A DNA stretch of 55,090 nt from Actinomycetota bacterium (GCA_030446465.1 JAUJNI010000002.1:982467-1037556); one strand, 5' to 3'; numbered from the stretch's first letter, positions 1-9,190 are shown. Notes: generated by a model not told the origin, from the letters alone. Numbers and translations: made by a program.

Positions 1-1172
1 CCATGTCCGCACTCGTGTTCAAGACGATCACCGACCCCTATGTCGGACGAGTCAGTTACTTCCGCGTCTACAGCGGCATCCTCAAGGGAGAAGGATCGCT
101 GCACAACGCCACTCGACGCACCGACGAGCGGGTTGGGCACGTTTTTACGATGAGGGGCAAGAACCAAGAGCAGCTGCCGGAGGTCGTCGCGGGCGACATC
201 GGCGCGGTAGGGAAGCTTGCCCACACCGTCACCGGCGACACCATTGCGGACAAGTCGGCGCCCGTTGTTCTTCCGAGCATCGAACCGCCGGAGCCTCTCT
301 TGCCGAAGGCAATCGCTCCGCAAACGAAAGGCGACGAAGACAAGCTGATGATCGGCCTTCAACGCTTGATTGAAGAGGATCCGTCTCTACGCCTCGAGCG
401 CAACGACGAGACCCGCCAGACCATCCTGTGGGGCATGGGCGACGCTCACCTCGACGTCGTGATGCAGCGACTCAAGAACAAGTTCTCGGTCCAGGTCACC
501 GAGGTGCCCTTCAAGGTCCCCTACCGCACCTCGGTCCGGGGCAAGGCCGAGGGGCTCGGCCGCCACGTCAAGCAGTCGGGGGGTCACGGGCAATACGGCA
601 TCTGCAACATCCGCATGGAACCGCTGCCGCGCGGCGAGGGCTTCGTCTTCGAAGACAAGATCTTCGGTGGCTCGATCCCAAACCAGTTCATCCCCTCGGT
701 AGAAAAGGGCGTGAGGGCCGCCATGGCTCAAGGAGTGGGGACCGGCTTTCCGGTGATCGACATCAAGGTCGAGCTCTACGACGGCAAGTACCACACCGTC
801 GACTCGAACGACTTCGCGTTCCAGATGGCGGGATCCCATGCGGTGAAGGACGCGGCCGAGAAGGCAGGGATCTCGGTGCTGGAGCCGATCTGGTCCCTCG
901 AGGTGCTGGTGCCGGAGGAGTTCACCGGCGACATCATGGGCGATCTTCAAAAGAGAAGAGGGATCCCAGAAGGGATCGAGCCGGCCGGTGGAGGCCGTCA
1001 GATCGTCAGGGCGAAGGTCCCCTTTGCGGAGGTTACCCACTACGCGACCGACCTGCGCTCACTCACCGGGGGCAAGGGCACGTTCTCGTGGAGCTTCAGC
1101 CACTACCAGGAGGTCCCGCACGACCTCGCAAACAAGATCATTGAGGCGGCCAAGCAGGAGGCCCACACCTAG
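1..1172 (+). CDS. Elongation factor G-like protein (EF-G2 type), 5' end outside window
   Basis: Partial gene: the frame is open from the left edge and the visible 389 residues begin inside domain II (LVFKTITDPYVGRVSYFRVY), so the GTPase domain with its P-loop lies upstream. Domain III follows (GMGDAHLDVVMQRLKNKF, about residues 141-158), then domain IV (GGHGQYGICNIRMEPLPRGE) and the C-terminal domain V (VLVPEEFTGDIMGDLQKRRG). The family translocates tRNA-mRNA on the ribosome. This divergent sequence resembles the second, EF-G2-like paralogue common in Actinomycetota rather than the fusA gene of the str operon, and no rpsG or tuf is nearby. The precise role of EF-G2 paralogues is uncertain. 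The ATG at position 3 is an internal methionine, not the start. The gene converges on the HIT gene with a 42-base gap. Confidence 0.9.
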   Translation, partial: MSALVFKTITDPYVGRVSYFRVYSGILKGEGSLHNATRRTDERVGHVFTMRGKNQEQLPEVVAGDIGAVGKLAHTVTGDTIADKSAPVVLPSIEPPEPLLPKAIAPQTKGDEDKLMIGLQRLIEEDPSLRLERNDETRQTILWGMGDAHLDVVMQRLKNKFSVQVTEVPFKVPYRTSVRGKAEGLGRHVKQSGGHGQYGICNIRMEPLPRGEGFVFEDKIFGGSIPNQFIPSVEKGVRAAMAQGVGTGFPVIDIKVELYDGKYHTVDSNDFAFQMAGSHAVKDAAEKAGISVLEPIWSLEVLVPEEFTGDIMGDLQKRRGIPEGIEPAGGGRQIVRAKVPFAEVTHYATDLRSLTGGKGTFSWSFSHYQEVPHDLANKIIEAAKQEAHT

Positions 1173-1214
1173 CCACACCCGTTCTTTTGCCCGGCGAGTA
1201 CCTCCTGACCGTGC

Positions 1215-1700
1215 TCACGGGCGAAGGAAAGAATTGAAGAGGGGGCGGAGCTTCGCGTCGGTGTCGGCGATCATCTCGGGCAGCACCTTGGTCTCGCCGA
1301 CCACCGGCATGAAGTTGGTGTCCCCGCCCCAGCGAGGAACCACGTGGACGTGGACGTGCCCCGGGATGCCGGCCCCCGCAACCTCTCCCAGGTTGATCCC
1401 GACGTTGAAGCCGTGAGGCTTCATTGCAGTGCGAACCACCTCGATCGAGCGCGACGTCATGTCCATCAGCTCGGACCGCTCATCGTGGTCGAGGTCCACG
1501 ATGTCGCCGACGTGCCTCAGCGGGGCGATCATGAGGTGACCCGTGTTGTAGGGGAACGCGTTCAGGATCACGAAGGTCTTCTGACCTCGATAGAGAATGC
1601 GTGCTGCCTCGTCGTCGCCCTCTGCGAGGTGGTTGCAGAAGACGCATCCTTGCTCGCTCCCGGTAGCGGTCACGTAGGCACTGCGCCAGGGACTCCACAA
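1215..1700 (-). CDS. HIT family nucleotide hydrolase/phosphorylase
   Basis: 161 residues, a full-length histidine-triad protein. The catalytic triad HVHVHVV lies at about residues 115-121, preceded by the usual NAFPYNTGHLMIAP strand-helix region; two cysteines (CVFC, 19-22) near the N-terminus could bind zinc. HIT proteins attack the alpha phosphate of nucleotide conjugates such as diadenosine polyphosphates. The gene lies 17 bases downstream of thrS on the same strand, an arrangement conserved in Actinomycetota (the mycobacterial Ap4A phosphorylase sits beside thrS). Ap4A is a side product of aminoacyl-tRNA synthetases, so a clearing role is plausible, but this link is inference. ATG start. 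Confidence 0.88.
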   Translation of the reverse strand: MWSPWRSAYVTATGSEQGCVFCNHLAEGDDEAARILYRGQKTFVILNAFPYNTGHLMIAPLRHVGDIVDLDHDERSELMDMTSRSIEVVRTAMKPHGFNVGINLGEVAGAGIPGHVHVHVVPRWGGDTNFMPVVGETKVLPEMIADTDAKLRPLFNSFLRP

Positions 1701-1717
1701 CCTCTCGATGGCGTGAC

Positions 1718-3663
1718 CTACAGAGACAGCTCGAGGCGTCGCTCGGCCACCTCTTCGGCGAGTCCATTCACGAAATCGTCGAGAGGGGTCCCATGCGACG
1801 CTTCACCGGAACGGCGACGGATGGAGACGGTCTTGGACTCGACCTCGGTGTCCCCCACCACCACCATGTAAGGGACCTTCTGCAACTGCTGGTGACGGAT
1901 CTTGGCCCCCATGGTGTTGTCGGAGCGATCGACCTCGACCCGCAAGGACCGCGCCGCCGACGCCGCTGCTACCTCGTCGGCGTACTCGAGATGGCGGTCG
2001 GCGATCGGTATGACCACAGCCTGCACCGGCGACAGCCAGGTCGGAAAGGCGCCCGCGAAGTGCTCCACCAGCACGCCCATGAAGCGCTCGATTGCCCCGT
2101 AGAGCGCGCGATGGATCATCACCGGACGCATGCGTTCGCCCCTCGCGTCGACGTACTCGAGCCCGAAGCGCTCGGGGAGCTGAAAGTCGACCTGAATGGT
2201 GCAGAGTTGCCAGTAACGTCCGATCGCATCGCGCACATCGATGTCGATCTTGGGGCCGTAGAAGGCGCCGTCGCCTGCCTCCACCACGTAGTCGATGCCG
2301 GCGTTCGAGTGCCTCAGGAATCGCCGCCTCGGCAAGCCCCCACAGATCATGTGAGCCGATCGCGTCGTCGGGCTTGGTCGAGAACCTCACCTTGTCGGGC
2401 CCCAGTCCCACGGTGCCGTAGAGCGACCTCAGGAAGTCGATGACGCCGATCATCTCGTCGACCACCTGGTCGGGACGGCAGAAGATGTGCGAGTCATCCT
2501 GGGTGAAGCCCCGCACCCTCAACAGGCCATGAACCACTCCCGAGCGCTCGTAGCGGTAAACCGTCCCGAGCTCTGACAGCCGTATCGGCAGCTCTTTGTA
2601 GGAGCGGGTCTTCGACTTGTACACGAGCACGTGAAAGGGGCAGTTCATCGGCTTGACGAAGTACTCGGCTTCCTCGAGTTGCATCGCCGGATACATGCTG
2701 TCGCGGTAGTACCCGAGATGGCCCGACGTCTCCCACAACGCAGCCTTTCCGATGTGGGGGCTGAACACGGGCTGGTAGCCGCGCTCGAGGTGCATCGAGC
2801 GCGCAAGGTCCTCCAACACGGCGCGCACGGTCGCACCCTTCGGATGCCATACCGTGAGACCCGGGCCCCACCTCGTCGGGCCATGAGTAGAGCTCCAGCT
2901 CTCGGCCCAGCTTGCGGTGGTCGCGCTTGGCCGCCTCCTCGAGCCGGCGCAGGTAGTCGGCAAGTGCGTCCCTGGACTCCCACGCAGTCCCGTAGATGCG
3001 CTGCAGCATCGGGCGCTTCTCGTCACCGCGCCAGTAGGCCCCCGCACTCCGAAGCAGCTTGAACGCCTTGATCCTGCCGGTGCCGGGAACGTGGGGGCCG
3101 CGGCAGAGATCGACGAAGGCGGGCTCCTCTTCGCCGGCCGCCCGGTTCGAGTAGATGGACAGGACCTCCCCCTCGGCCCCCTGCTGCTCGAGCGCCTCGG
3201 CCCCCGCTGCGACGCCTTCGATGATCTCGATCTTGTAGGGCTGGTCGGCAAAGAGATCGACCGCCTCCTCCCGCTCGACCTCACGTCGCTCGAACCGCTG
3301 GTTTGCCTTGACGATCCTGCGCATCTCCGCCTCGATGCGCTCGAGGTCCTCCGGCGTGAACGGATGCTCGACGTCGAAGTCGTAATAGAAGCCGTCCTCG
3401 ATGGGCGGGCCAATCGCAAACTTGGCCCCGGGATAGAGATTGAGAACCGCCTGTGCCAGGACGTGCGCGGTCGAGTGCCTAAGGATGGTCCTGCCCCGGT
3501 CCTCGGTCATGGTGAAGACCTGTACATCCGCGCCCGATCCGGGGACGAATGCAAGGTCTCGTTCTCTGCCGTCGACCAGCAGGGCGACTGGAGAGCTCAC
3601 GGAAGCGGCCCGAGCGAGCTGGAATCCGTCGCTTACGCCATCAGCTCTTACAGAAGCGGTCAT
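1718..3663 (-). CDS. thrS: Threonyl-tRNA synthetase, broken by two frameshifts
   Basis: Charges tRNA-Thr with threonine. Three frames must be joined. The first (from 3663) carries a short TGS-like N-terminus, the editing domain (HSTAHVLAQAVLNLYPGAKF, and later CRGPHVPGTGRIKAFKL) and runs to ELYSWPDEVGPG. The second carries LTVWHPKGATVRAVLEDL, motif 2 (TVYRYERSGVVHGLLRVRGF) and IGSHDLWGLAEAAIPEAL. The third resumes at NAGIDYVVEAGDGAFYGPKI and ends with the anticodon-binding domain. The first break is at a C run (2866-2869, one base too many); the second is near 2295-2305. Conservation continues across both, and thrS is essential, so I read these as sequence errors. The start ATG overlaps the stop of the upstream peptidase gene (ATGA, 3660-3663), implying translational coupling. 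No T-box leader is visible. Confidence 0.9.
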
Positions 3664-4902
3664 CCTTCGAGACTATCTGCCCATCTCTTCTCGAATTCCC
3701 CGTACCCGATCCCAATGGTCTTCTTCAGCACCGCATCGACGTGATAGCCCGACGTGCCTGGGGCAACGTCTATCGCGCCCAACCGGTTATAGAAGCGCAC
3801 GAACTTCCTCATCCCCCAGGTCTCGATGAAGAACTGGATTGCAGAGTGAGACTCTTGATAGGTGAGGAAGATGTCTGTTGCGGTGCCGGTGCTGAAATCG
3901 GAGTCCTGAGGGATGACTCCGTCGAACTCCCCGTTAACGATCGCCGATTGCAGCAGATCGAGCGCATCTGGGTCGTCGGCGCGGCCCGCATAGTCGGCGA
4001 ACCCCTCCTCCACGAACAAAGGGTGAACCGCCCCGGCGCGGGCCGAGTTGCGACGTGAAGCAGCTCGTGCGTCAAGACGGACAGCACCGACTCGTCGGAT
4101 CGTCCCTCCAGCGACGGCGGGTTGACCACGATCCTCGGGCTCGAGCTTCCGAAAGCGAACGCAACGAAGCTCGAGACATCGAAGGTGACGCCCAGCATCC
4201 GCTGCAGCTCCTCCTCGGAGGAGGGAACCAGCACCACGACGTGCTTGGACCACGGTGACTTCCAGTAAGGCCTGACGCGACGCAGGGCTGCCTCGGCCTG
4301 CGACAGGAGGTTGTCGGGGATCGACACGCATCCGACCTTCGCTGCGCAGGTGTGCTGAAGGAGCAGGAAGTGGCGACTGCGCGTCGCTACCAGCGGCCCC
4401 CGTCCCACAGGTGACGAACCGATTGGAAACCAAAACGTTCGAGATCGGTGTCCTCCGCAATACTCCACTCGCCGTCTCGTTTGACGAACGTATAGAAGAG
4501 CTCCTCAGACTGAGGTTTCTCGTCGAAACCCTGGATTCGCAGGCTCTCATCTGTGACGGGCAGCGCAATCGCCTCGGCATCGCGGTAGTCGCCGACCTCG
4601 AAGCCTCCGGCCAGGTCACCGTAGCGCTCCCAAACCGCCTCGAGGCGATAAGAAGCAAAGTCGAGTTGCTCCATGGATCGAAAGAGGCTTCTCTGGCGGG
4701 CGACGAAGGCCGGTGAGTCACGGCTGATCGTGCTCATGAACGCCGCCTCATCCCCGGCCACCACCGCCTGCGCTCGTTCCTGTAGGAGCCGCTCGATGCC
4801 CTTGCGGGCCGACTCGGATGACGACGGGCCAGACCGTGCGGCGTCACCGACGGGCGGGGTCAGGGCCACGCATGCAAGCAAGGCCGCCAGAGCGCGCTTC
4901 AT
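3660..4902 (-). CDS. Exported gluzincin-type zinc metallopeptidase, two frameshifts
   Basis: Three frames join into about 413 residues. The N-terminus has a signal peptide (MKRALAALLACVALTPPVGDA). The middle frame holds the zinc motif HELLH within VLSVLTHELLHVATR, and the last frame holds the downstream glutamate motif FVEEGFADYAG, the HExxH...ExxA/D pattern of the peptidase MA-like (gluzincin) group. Breaks fall at a G run of the coding strand (plus-strand C4397-4401, one base missing) and at C4031-4034 (one base missing); adding one base at each restores a continuous reading frame. The stop overlaps the thrS start. Substrate unknown. Export and pairing with thrS suggest only genomic linkage, not shared function. 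Confidence 0.72.
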
Positions 4903-4929
4903 GCCGTAGAAGCTAAGGCCCAGATGCTA

Positions 4930-5958
4930 TTAAGCGGCGGGAGCTTGCTGCTCCATCTCCTCCGAGTACTCGCCGTACCTGGCGGCGCCGTTGCAGCGCG
5001 CCCGATGGGCAAGGGCCTGCTGACCCGCTTCGATATTGCTCCGATCGCCCTTCCACGCTTTTAGGGCCGGCGCCTGCAGCGCTCGCCCGTACGAGAAGCT
5101 CAGCTCCCACGGGTTGCCCCCGAGCCGGTTCATCGCACTGAGGTGGGCGGTCGCCTGCTCGTCCGTCTGCCCTCCCGACAGGAACACCACGCCGGGCACC
5201 GCCGCTGGAACGGTACTCCGCAAGCACCGAACGGTCACAGACGCGACTTCTTCGACGCCGGCACGCTGGGCCGCCTCTGTTCCCGACAACACCATGTTGG
5301 TTTTGAGCAAGAGGCCTTCCAGGAGAACCCGGTGCTCGAGCAACTGAGAGAAGAGGCGGCTCAAGGTGCGGGCCGTAACCTCGTAGCACCGATCGATCGA
5401 GTGGGTTCCATCCATGAGCACCTCAGGCTCGACGATCGGGACCAAGCCGGCCTCTGCAGAAAGGGCTGCATAACGTGCGAGAGCGTGCGCATTGGCGTCG
5501 ATGCAATAGTCGGTCGGCAACGCCTCATCGATCTCGATCACCGCGCGCCACTTGGTGAAGCGCGCCCCCAGCTCACGGTAGGACTCGAGACGAGCGCGCA
5601 ACCCGTCGAGTCCCTCCGTCACCTTCTCGCCGGGAAAACCCGCCAGTGCCTTGGCCCCCTTGTCGACCTTGATCCCAGGAATGATGCCCTTGGAGGCCAA
5701 TAGCTCGGGGAAAGGAGCCCCCTCATCGGTGCTCTGGCGCATCGTCTCGTCGAAGAGGATGACCCCGCTGATGAACTCCTCGAGGCCTGGGGTCGTGAAG
5801 AGCATCTGCCGGTAAGAGCGGCGGTTCTCCTCGGTGGACTCGATGTCGATGCTCTTGAAACGCTTCTCGATAGTGGGGTCGCTCTCGTCCGCGGCGAGGA
5901 TGCCCTTTCCCTCGGCGACCAGCGCTTTCGCGGTTGCTTCTAGTTCTTGCGCAGACAT
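4930..5958 (-). CDS. Class I fructose-bisphosphate aldolase
   Basis: 342 residues, normal for class I aldolase, which splits fructose 1,6-bisphosphate into dihydroxyacetone phosphate and glyceraldehyde 3-phosphate through a Schiff base. The lysine is in EGLLLKTNMVLSG (about residue 219); other conserved blocks are GKGILAADES near the N-terminus, KWRAVI and IVEPEVLMDG. I chose the ATG at 5956-5958 rather than the in-frame ATG five codons upstream because GGAGAGGGG lies four bases before it. The gene reads toward the metallopeptidase with a 27-base gap, so one transcript for fba, peptidase, thrS and HIT is possible. Class I enzymes in bacteria are less common than the zinc class II enzymes. Confidence 0.93.
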   Translation of the reverse strand: MSAQELEATAKALVAEGKGILAADESDPTIEKRFKSIDIESTEENRRSYRQMLFTTPGLEEFISGVILFDETMRQSTDEGAPFPELLASKGIIPGIKVDKGAKALAGFPGEKVTEGLDGLRARLESYRELGARFTKWRAVIEIDEALPTDYCIDANAHALARYAALSAEAGLVPIVEPEVLMDGTHSIDRCYEVTARTLSRLFSQLLEHRVLLEGLLLKTNMVLSGTEAAQRAGVEEVASVTVRCLRSTVPAAVPGVVFLSGGQTDEQATAHLSAMNRLGGNPWELSFSYGRALQAPALKAWKGDRSNIEAGQQALAHRARCNGAARYGEYSEEMEQQAPAA

Positions 5959-6055
5959 GGTTCCCCTCTCCATCCAACGTGGCTGTCCGAGGCCAATCGT
6001 AATCGGTCACCCTTAGCGGGTGTGAGGCAGGGACGGCCTGTGATTCGATACCGGC

Positions 6056-6373
6056 ATGACCGCCCCCAACGTCGACCTCGTGAGGCAGTTCCTGAAGGGC
6101 CAGAACCTCGAGCAGGTCGGAAAGGTGGACGAGGCCGTGGAGCTCTACGAGCTTGCCCTCGCCAGCGACTTCGACTCGTCAGGCCCCTACGACCGTCTCA
6201 TCGTGATCTATTCGAATCAAACGCGGCACAAAGACGTCATCAGGGTCGCGGAAGCCGCCCTCACGCACGTTCATACCTACGAAGACAAGAAGGCGTGGTA
6301 CGAGCGCATGCGCGGCGAGGCGCAGCGGGCGCAAGACAAGCTCCCACGGGCGGTCCCCAAGAGAACCCGGTGA
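6056..6373 (+). CDS. Small helical TPR-like protein
   Basis: 105 residues, mostly alpha-helical. The segment LEQVGKVDEAVELYELALAS resembles a single tetratricopeptide helix pair and a second pair (YDRLIVIYSNQTRHKDVIRV) follows, so a short TPR fold for protein binding is likely. The basic C-terminus (RAVPKRTR) runs into the next gene: its TGA overlaps the GTG start of the methyltransferase (6370-6373). It is divergent from fba, with about 97 bases between the starts. No signal peptide or membrane segment. Function unknown; coupling suggests it works with the methyltransferase or its target. Confidence 0.72.
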   Translation: MTAPNVDLVRQFLKGQNLEQVGKVDEAVELYELALASDFDSSGPYDRLIVIYSNQTRHKDVIRVAEAALTHVHTYEDKKAWYERMRGEAQRAQDKLPRAVPKRTR

Positions 6374-7485
6374 GCGAGCTTGCCGCCCTGCTGCGCGAGC
6401 GCATCGGCGCAACCGGGCCGATAACCTTTGCGGAGTTTCAGAACCTCGCGCTCTACCACGCCCAGTTCGGCTACTACTCGGCAGGCCTGCAGCGAACCGG
6501 CTGGCGCGGGCATTTCGTTACGTCCGCCGAGATCGCGCCGGTGTTCGGCCGGCTGTGGGCACGCGCCTTCGAGTCGATGTGGACCGATCTCGGCAGGCCT
6601 GCTCAGTTCGACCTCGTCGAGGTGGGGCCGGGCGAAGGGGGGTTTGTCGAAGCGGTGCTGGGAGCCTGCGCGGGGCGGTTCGCCGACGCGCTCTCGTACC
6701 GGCTGGTCGAGCGCAGCCCCCCGCTGGTCGAGCGCCAGATGGAGCGCCTCAGCAGCTTCGACAACGTGAGCTGGGTTGCCTCGCTCGAGGAGGTCGGCAG
6801 CGCCACCGGGTGCCTGTTCGCAAACGAGGTGCTTGACAACCTCGCGGTTCACGTGGTGGAGCGAACAGGCGCCGGGTGGGTCGAGCTGCTCGTGGGCCTG
6901 CGGGGAGACCGGCTGGCTCTTGAAGCCGGCCCACTTTCTGACCCGGCGCTGGAGCGCTACCTCGAGGACACCGGGCTGCAGCCGCCCAAGGGGCATCGCG
7001 TCGAGGTGGGTCTCGAGGCGGTAGAGCTCGCTCGGCAGTGCGCCAGGACGGTGACCAGAGGCGCGGTCGTGTTCGTGGACTACGCCATCGACGCCTCCTC
7101 CATCACGAAGCGACCGGCCGGAACGCTGCTCGCCTACTCGGCCACGGGGGCCGACGAGGATCTCCTCGACCGCCCCGGACACAAGGACCTCACCTCGCAC
7201 GTGAACTGGACGGCGGTCGCGACGGCGCTGGTCGACTCGGGGATGACGGTGTCGGGGCCGCGCTCCCAAAGAGACGTCCTCGCGGCGCTCGGGGCCGCCG
7301 AGATGGACGAATTCTTGAAGGAGGCGCATCGAGCGGCCCTCGCAGGGGGCCGGGGGGTGGACGCACTTCGAGCCTTGTCCCAAAGGCAGGCCCTGGGGGT
7401 GTTGCGTGACCCCTCGGGCCTCGGTGGACTGCAAGTGCTCGCGGGCCTGAGGGGAGTCGCTGCGCCGTGGGAGCTCGCTACATAA
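6370..7485 (+). CDS. SAM-dependent methyltransferase, MidA/NDUFAF7 family
   Basis: 371 residues from a GTG start that overlaps the previous stop. Near the N-terminus ITFAEFQNLALYHAQFGYYS is the family signature. The SAM-binding loop is FDLVEVGPGEGGFVEAVL, followed by CLFANEVLDNLAVHVV (usually ANE..DALPV) and VVFVDYAID. Eukaryotic NDUFAF7 methylates an arginine of complex I subunit NDUFS2; bacterial members are widespread but their substrates are mostly unproved. A strong stem-loop follows directly after the stop. The family assignment is secure, the substrate unknown. Confidence 0.85.
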   Translation: MSELAALLRERIGATGPITFAEFQNLALYHAQFGYYSAGLQRTGWRGHFVTSAEIAPVFGRLWARAFESMWTDLGRPAQFDLVEVGPGEGGFVEAVLGACAGRFADALSYRLVERSPPLVERQMERLSSFDNVSWVASLEEVGSATGCLFANEVLDNLAVHVVERTGAGWVELLVGLRGDRLALEAGPLSDPALERYLEDTGLQPPKGHRVEVGLEAVELARQCARTVTRGAVVFVDYAIDASSITKRPAGTLLAYSATGADEDLLDRPGHKDLTSHVNWTAVATALVDSGMTVSGPRSQRDVLAALGAAEMDEFLKEAHRAALAGGRGVDALRALSQRQALGVLRDPSGLGGLQVLAGLRGVAAPWELAT

Positions 7486-7487
7486 GA

Positions 7488-7515
7488 AGAAGCCGGCCCA
7501 GAGGGGCCGGCTTCT
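7488..7515. terminator. Bidirectional stem-loop terminator
   Basis: Perfect 12-base stem (AGAAGCCGGCCC paired with GGGCCGGCTTCT) around a four-base loop AGAG. It starts two bases after the methyltransferase stop and ends 20 bases before the hsp20 stop, between converging genes, so it can end transcription from both sides. Confidence 0.85.
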
Positions 7516-7534
7516 GGTGACACGGGAGTGTCGA

Positions 7535-7978
7535 TTAGCTCGACAGAGCGTTCTTGTCTCCTACCTCGATGGAGATCTTCTTGGGCTGCACCTCTTCCGC
7601 GTAGGCAACCCGCAGCTCCAGCACGCCGTTCTCGTAGCGGGCGCTGATCTGCTCGGTGTTGAGACCCTTACCGAGGCTCACCCGCTGCGTGAACTCGCCG
7701 TAGAAGGATCCCCGGCGCACGAAGCGGACCTTGTCGGCCTCGTAGGGGAACCTGCGCTTGCCGTTGATCAACAGGACGTTCTCCTGCACGGTCACCTCGA
7801 CGTCCTCCGAGTTGACGCCGGGAAGATCCATGCGGATGACCAGGGCCTCATCGGTGTGGAACACGTCGGTGGGAACCTCGTAGCCACCGGCCGGCCACGT
7901 CGGGGTCCTGAGGTCGAAGAAGCGGTTGAAGAGCTCGTCCATGTCGTTGGTCCGGGTAACGAGATTTCCGGAACGCAT
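7535..7978 (-). CDS. Small heat shock protein, Hsp20/alpha-crystallin family
   Basis: 147 residues. ATP-independent holdase chaperone that binds unfolding proteins during heat stress. The alpha-crystallin domain runs from about residue 38 (EVPTDVFHTDEALVIRMDLP) through the conserved YGEFTQRVSLGKGL and GVLELRVAYAEE. The ATG at 7976-7978 is preferred over a GTG three codons upstream because AGGAGG sits eight bases before it. It has its own promoter and a HAIR-like operator that resembles one in front of clpB, so the two genes probably belong to one heat-shock regulon. Confidence 0.92.
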   Translation of the reverse strand: MRSGNLVTRTNDMDELFNRFFDLRTPTWPAGGYEVPTDVFHTDEALVIRMDLPGVNSEDVEVTVQENVLLINGKRRFPYEADKVRFVRRGSFYGEFTQRVSLGKGLNTEQISARYENGVLELRVAYAEEVQPKKISIEVGDKNALSS

Positions 7979-8018
7979 CTGCAGCACCTCCTCTTTCAGT
8001 TCCCTATACCTATGTGTC

Positions 8019-8048
8019 TTTATAGCAGGTACCTACTGGACTTGTCAA
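8019..8048 (-). promoter_or_regulatory. Sigma-70-type promoter of hsp20
   Basis: Read on the minus strand: -35 TTGACA (8043-8048), an 18-base spacer, and -10 TATAAA (8019-8024), about 40 bases upstream of the hsp20 ATG. The -35 lies in a 12-mer GTTGACAAGTCC (8038-8049) that recurs exactly at the clpB promoter. Confidence 0.82.
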
Positions 8049-8055
8049 CACCTAA

Positions 8056-8076
8056 TCTAAGTGTTTATCACTCAAG
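8056..8076 (-). promoter_or_regulatory. HAIR-like operator upstream of hsp20
   Basis: Minus strand reads CTTGAGT-N7-ACTTAGA, immediately upstream of the -35 element. The known HspR-binding HAIR element is CTTGAGT-N7-ACTCAAG: the left half is identical and the right half is degenerate. The clpB leader carries CTTGACA-N7-ACTTAGA with the same spacing. No hspR gene lies in the window, so the regulator is inferred. The site also abuts the stop codon of the dehydrogenase gene. Confidence 0.6.
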
Positions 8077-8078
8077 TC

Positions 8079-9005
8079 CTAGTACCCGAGGGATGGGTCG
8101 ACCAGGCCCTCCAGAGGCTGGCCCGCGCCGAACCTGGCAACGTTGCGCTCCACCATGGCCCGCAGGGAAGGGAGGGCCATATCCCAGGTGTTGGCGACGT
8201 GGGGCGTGATGATGACGTTGTCCAGATCCCACAGCGGATGGCCCTCAGGCAGTGGCTCGGGGTCGGTGACGTCGAGGGCCGCCCCTCCGATCGATCCCTC
8301 AGTGAGGGCGTTCACGAGGGCGTCGGTGTCGACCAGGCCCCCGCGCGCCACATTGACCAGCCACGCGTCCGCTTTCATCCTGGCGAGCAGCTCGGAATCG
8401 AAGAGACCTCTGGTCTGCTCGGTGAGCGCGGCGGCAACGACGATGAAGTCTGCCTCGGGAACCATCTCGGGCAGCCGGTCGGTCGTCCCCGTCCGCTCGG
8501 CCCCCTCGAGCGGCGCCCCCGATCGGTTCACCCCCGCGACCCGCGCTCCCAACAGGCGCAGGAGGCGGGCGAGCGCCTTCCCGATCCCTCCCGTGCCGAC
8601 GATCAGCACGACTGCTCCCTCGAGCGTCCGTTCGGGAGCTCCCAAACCGTCGCGCTTCCAGGCGCGGGCGCGAGCATGGACGTGGATCCGGCGGGCGGCG
8701 GCCAGCATCAGCGCCAAGGCATGCTCGGCGGTCGATGGACCGTAGGCGCCCTTGGTGCAGGTCCAGGTGAGGTCCGGATCGATGACCCCCGCGGCGAAGA
8801 AAGACTCGATGCCCGCGAACGGGAGCTGGACCCATCGAGCCGGCGACTGAGCGAGTGCCTCCTTGAGCCCTTCCGGATCCCGCGGCTTGGTCCAGATGAG
8901 CCCGTCTGCCTCCGAGGGATCCGACACCGCTCCCCCGCCTGCTTCGACGGCTTCCCGCAAGCCCTGCTCGACCGACGGCAGTATGGCGATCCGAGGGGCG
9001 CTCAC
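8079..9005 (-). CDS. D-isomer-specific 2-hydroxyacid dehydrogenase family protein
   Basis: 308 residues. NAD(P)-dependent oxidoreductase acting on 2-hydroxy or 2-oxo acids. The nucleotide-binding loop is VVLIVGTGGIGKALARLL; catalytic arginine in NVARGGLVDTDAL, glutamate in DVTDPEPLPEGH, and histidine in VIITPHVANTWD, all present. The start is GTG, overlapping the TGA of the small zinc-ribbon gene (9002-9005). Substrate cannot be told from sequence; the short N-terminal part resembles the glyoxylate/hydroxypyruvate reductase-like branch. Its stop lies two bases from the hsp20 operator. Confidence 0.88.
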   Translation of the reverse strand: MSAPRIAILPSVEQGLREAVEAGGGAVSDPSEADGLIWTKPRDPEGLKEALAQSPARWVQLPFAGIESFFAAGVIDPDLTWTCTKGAYGPSTAEHALALMLAAARRIHVHARARAWKRDGLGAPERTLEGAVVLIVGTGGIGKALARLLRLLGARVAGVNRSGAPLEGAERTGTTDRLPEMVPEADFIVVAAALTEQTRGLFDSELLARMKADAWLVNVARGGLVDTDALVNALTEGSIGGAALDVTDPEPLPEGHPLWDLDNVIITPHVANTWDMALPSLRAMVERNVARFGAGQPLEGLVDPSLGY

Positions 9006-9139
9006 AGCAAAGGCTCGGTGGCGTCGACGAGCTGGTCGCTGGCACAGCTAGGGCAGAGCCGCCGGTCCTCTGCGTGCAGCGGAAAGGTGTCGCCGCACAC
9101 CGTGCAGCGCATCACCACAAGCTCGACCATGGACATCAT
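9002..9139 (-). CDS. Very small zinc-ribbon protein
   Basis: 45 codons at most. Two cysteine pairs (RCTVCGDTF and RRLCPSCASDQ) make a compact C-x2-C...C-x2-C zinc ribbon; there is little else. Three in-frame ATGs are possible (9139, 9136, 9130); I take the first because GGGAG lies nine bases before it. The TGA overlaps the GTG of the dehydrogenase gene, so translation is probably coupled. Similar mini-ribbons are often seen beside enzymes or nucleic-acid proteins; no function can be assigned. Confidence 0.6.
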   Translation of the reverse strand: MMSMVELVVMRCTVCGDTFPLHAEDRRLCPSCASDQLVDATEPLL

Positions 9140-9190
9140 CGTAGCCAGCTCCCAACTGCACTCGCTGGATGTGTGGTCGACAAATCCTTG

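Noticed and set aside
2290-2870. Programmed ribosomal frameshifting in thrS
   Set aside because: No slippery heptamer plus pseudoknot, two separate shifts, and the same homopolymer-type breaks occur in six other genes; sequence error is simpler.
3664-4000. T-box leader upstream of thrS
   Set aside because: The upstream DNA is coding for the metallopeptidase, and no T-box core sequence or specifier stem is visible.
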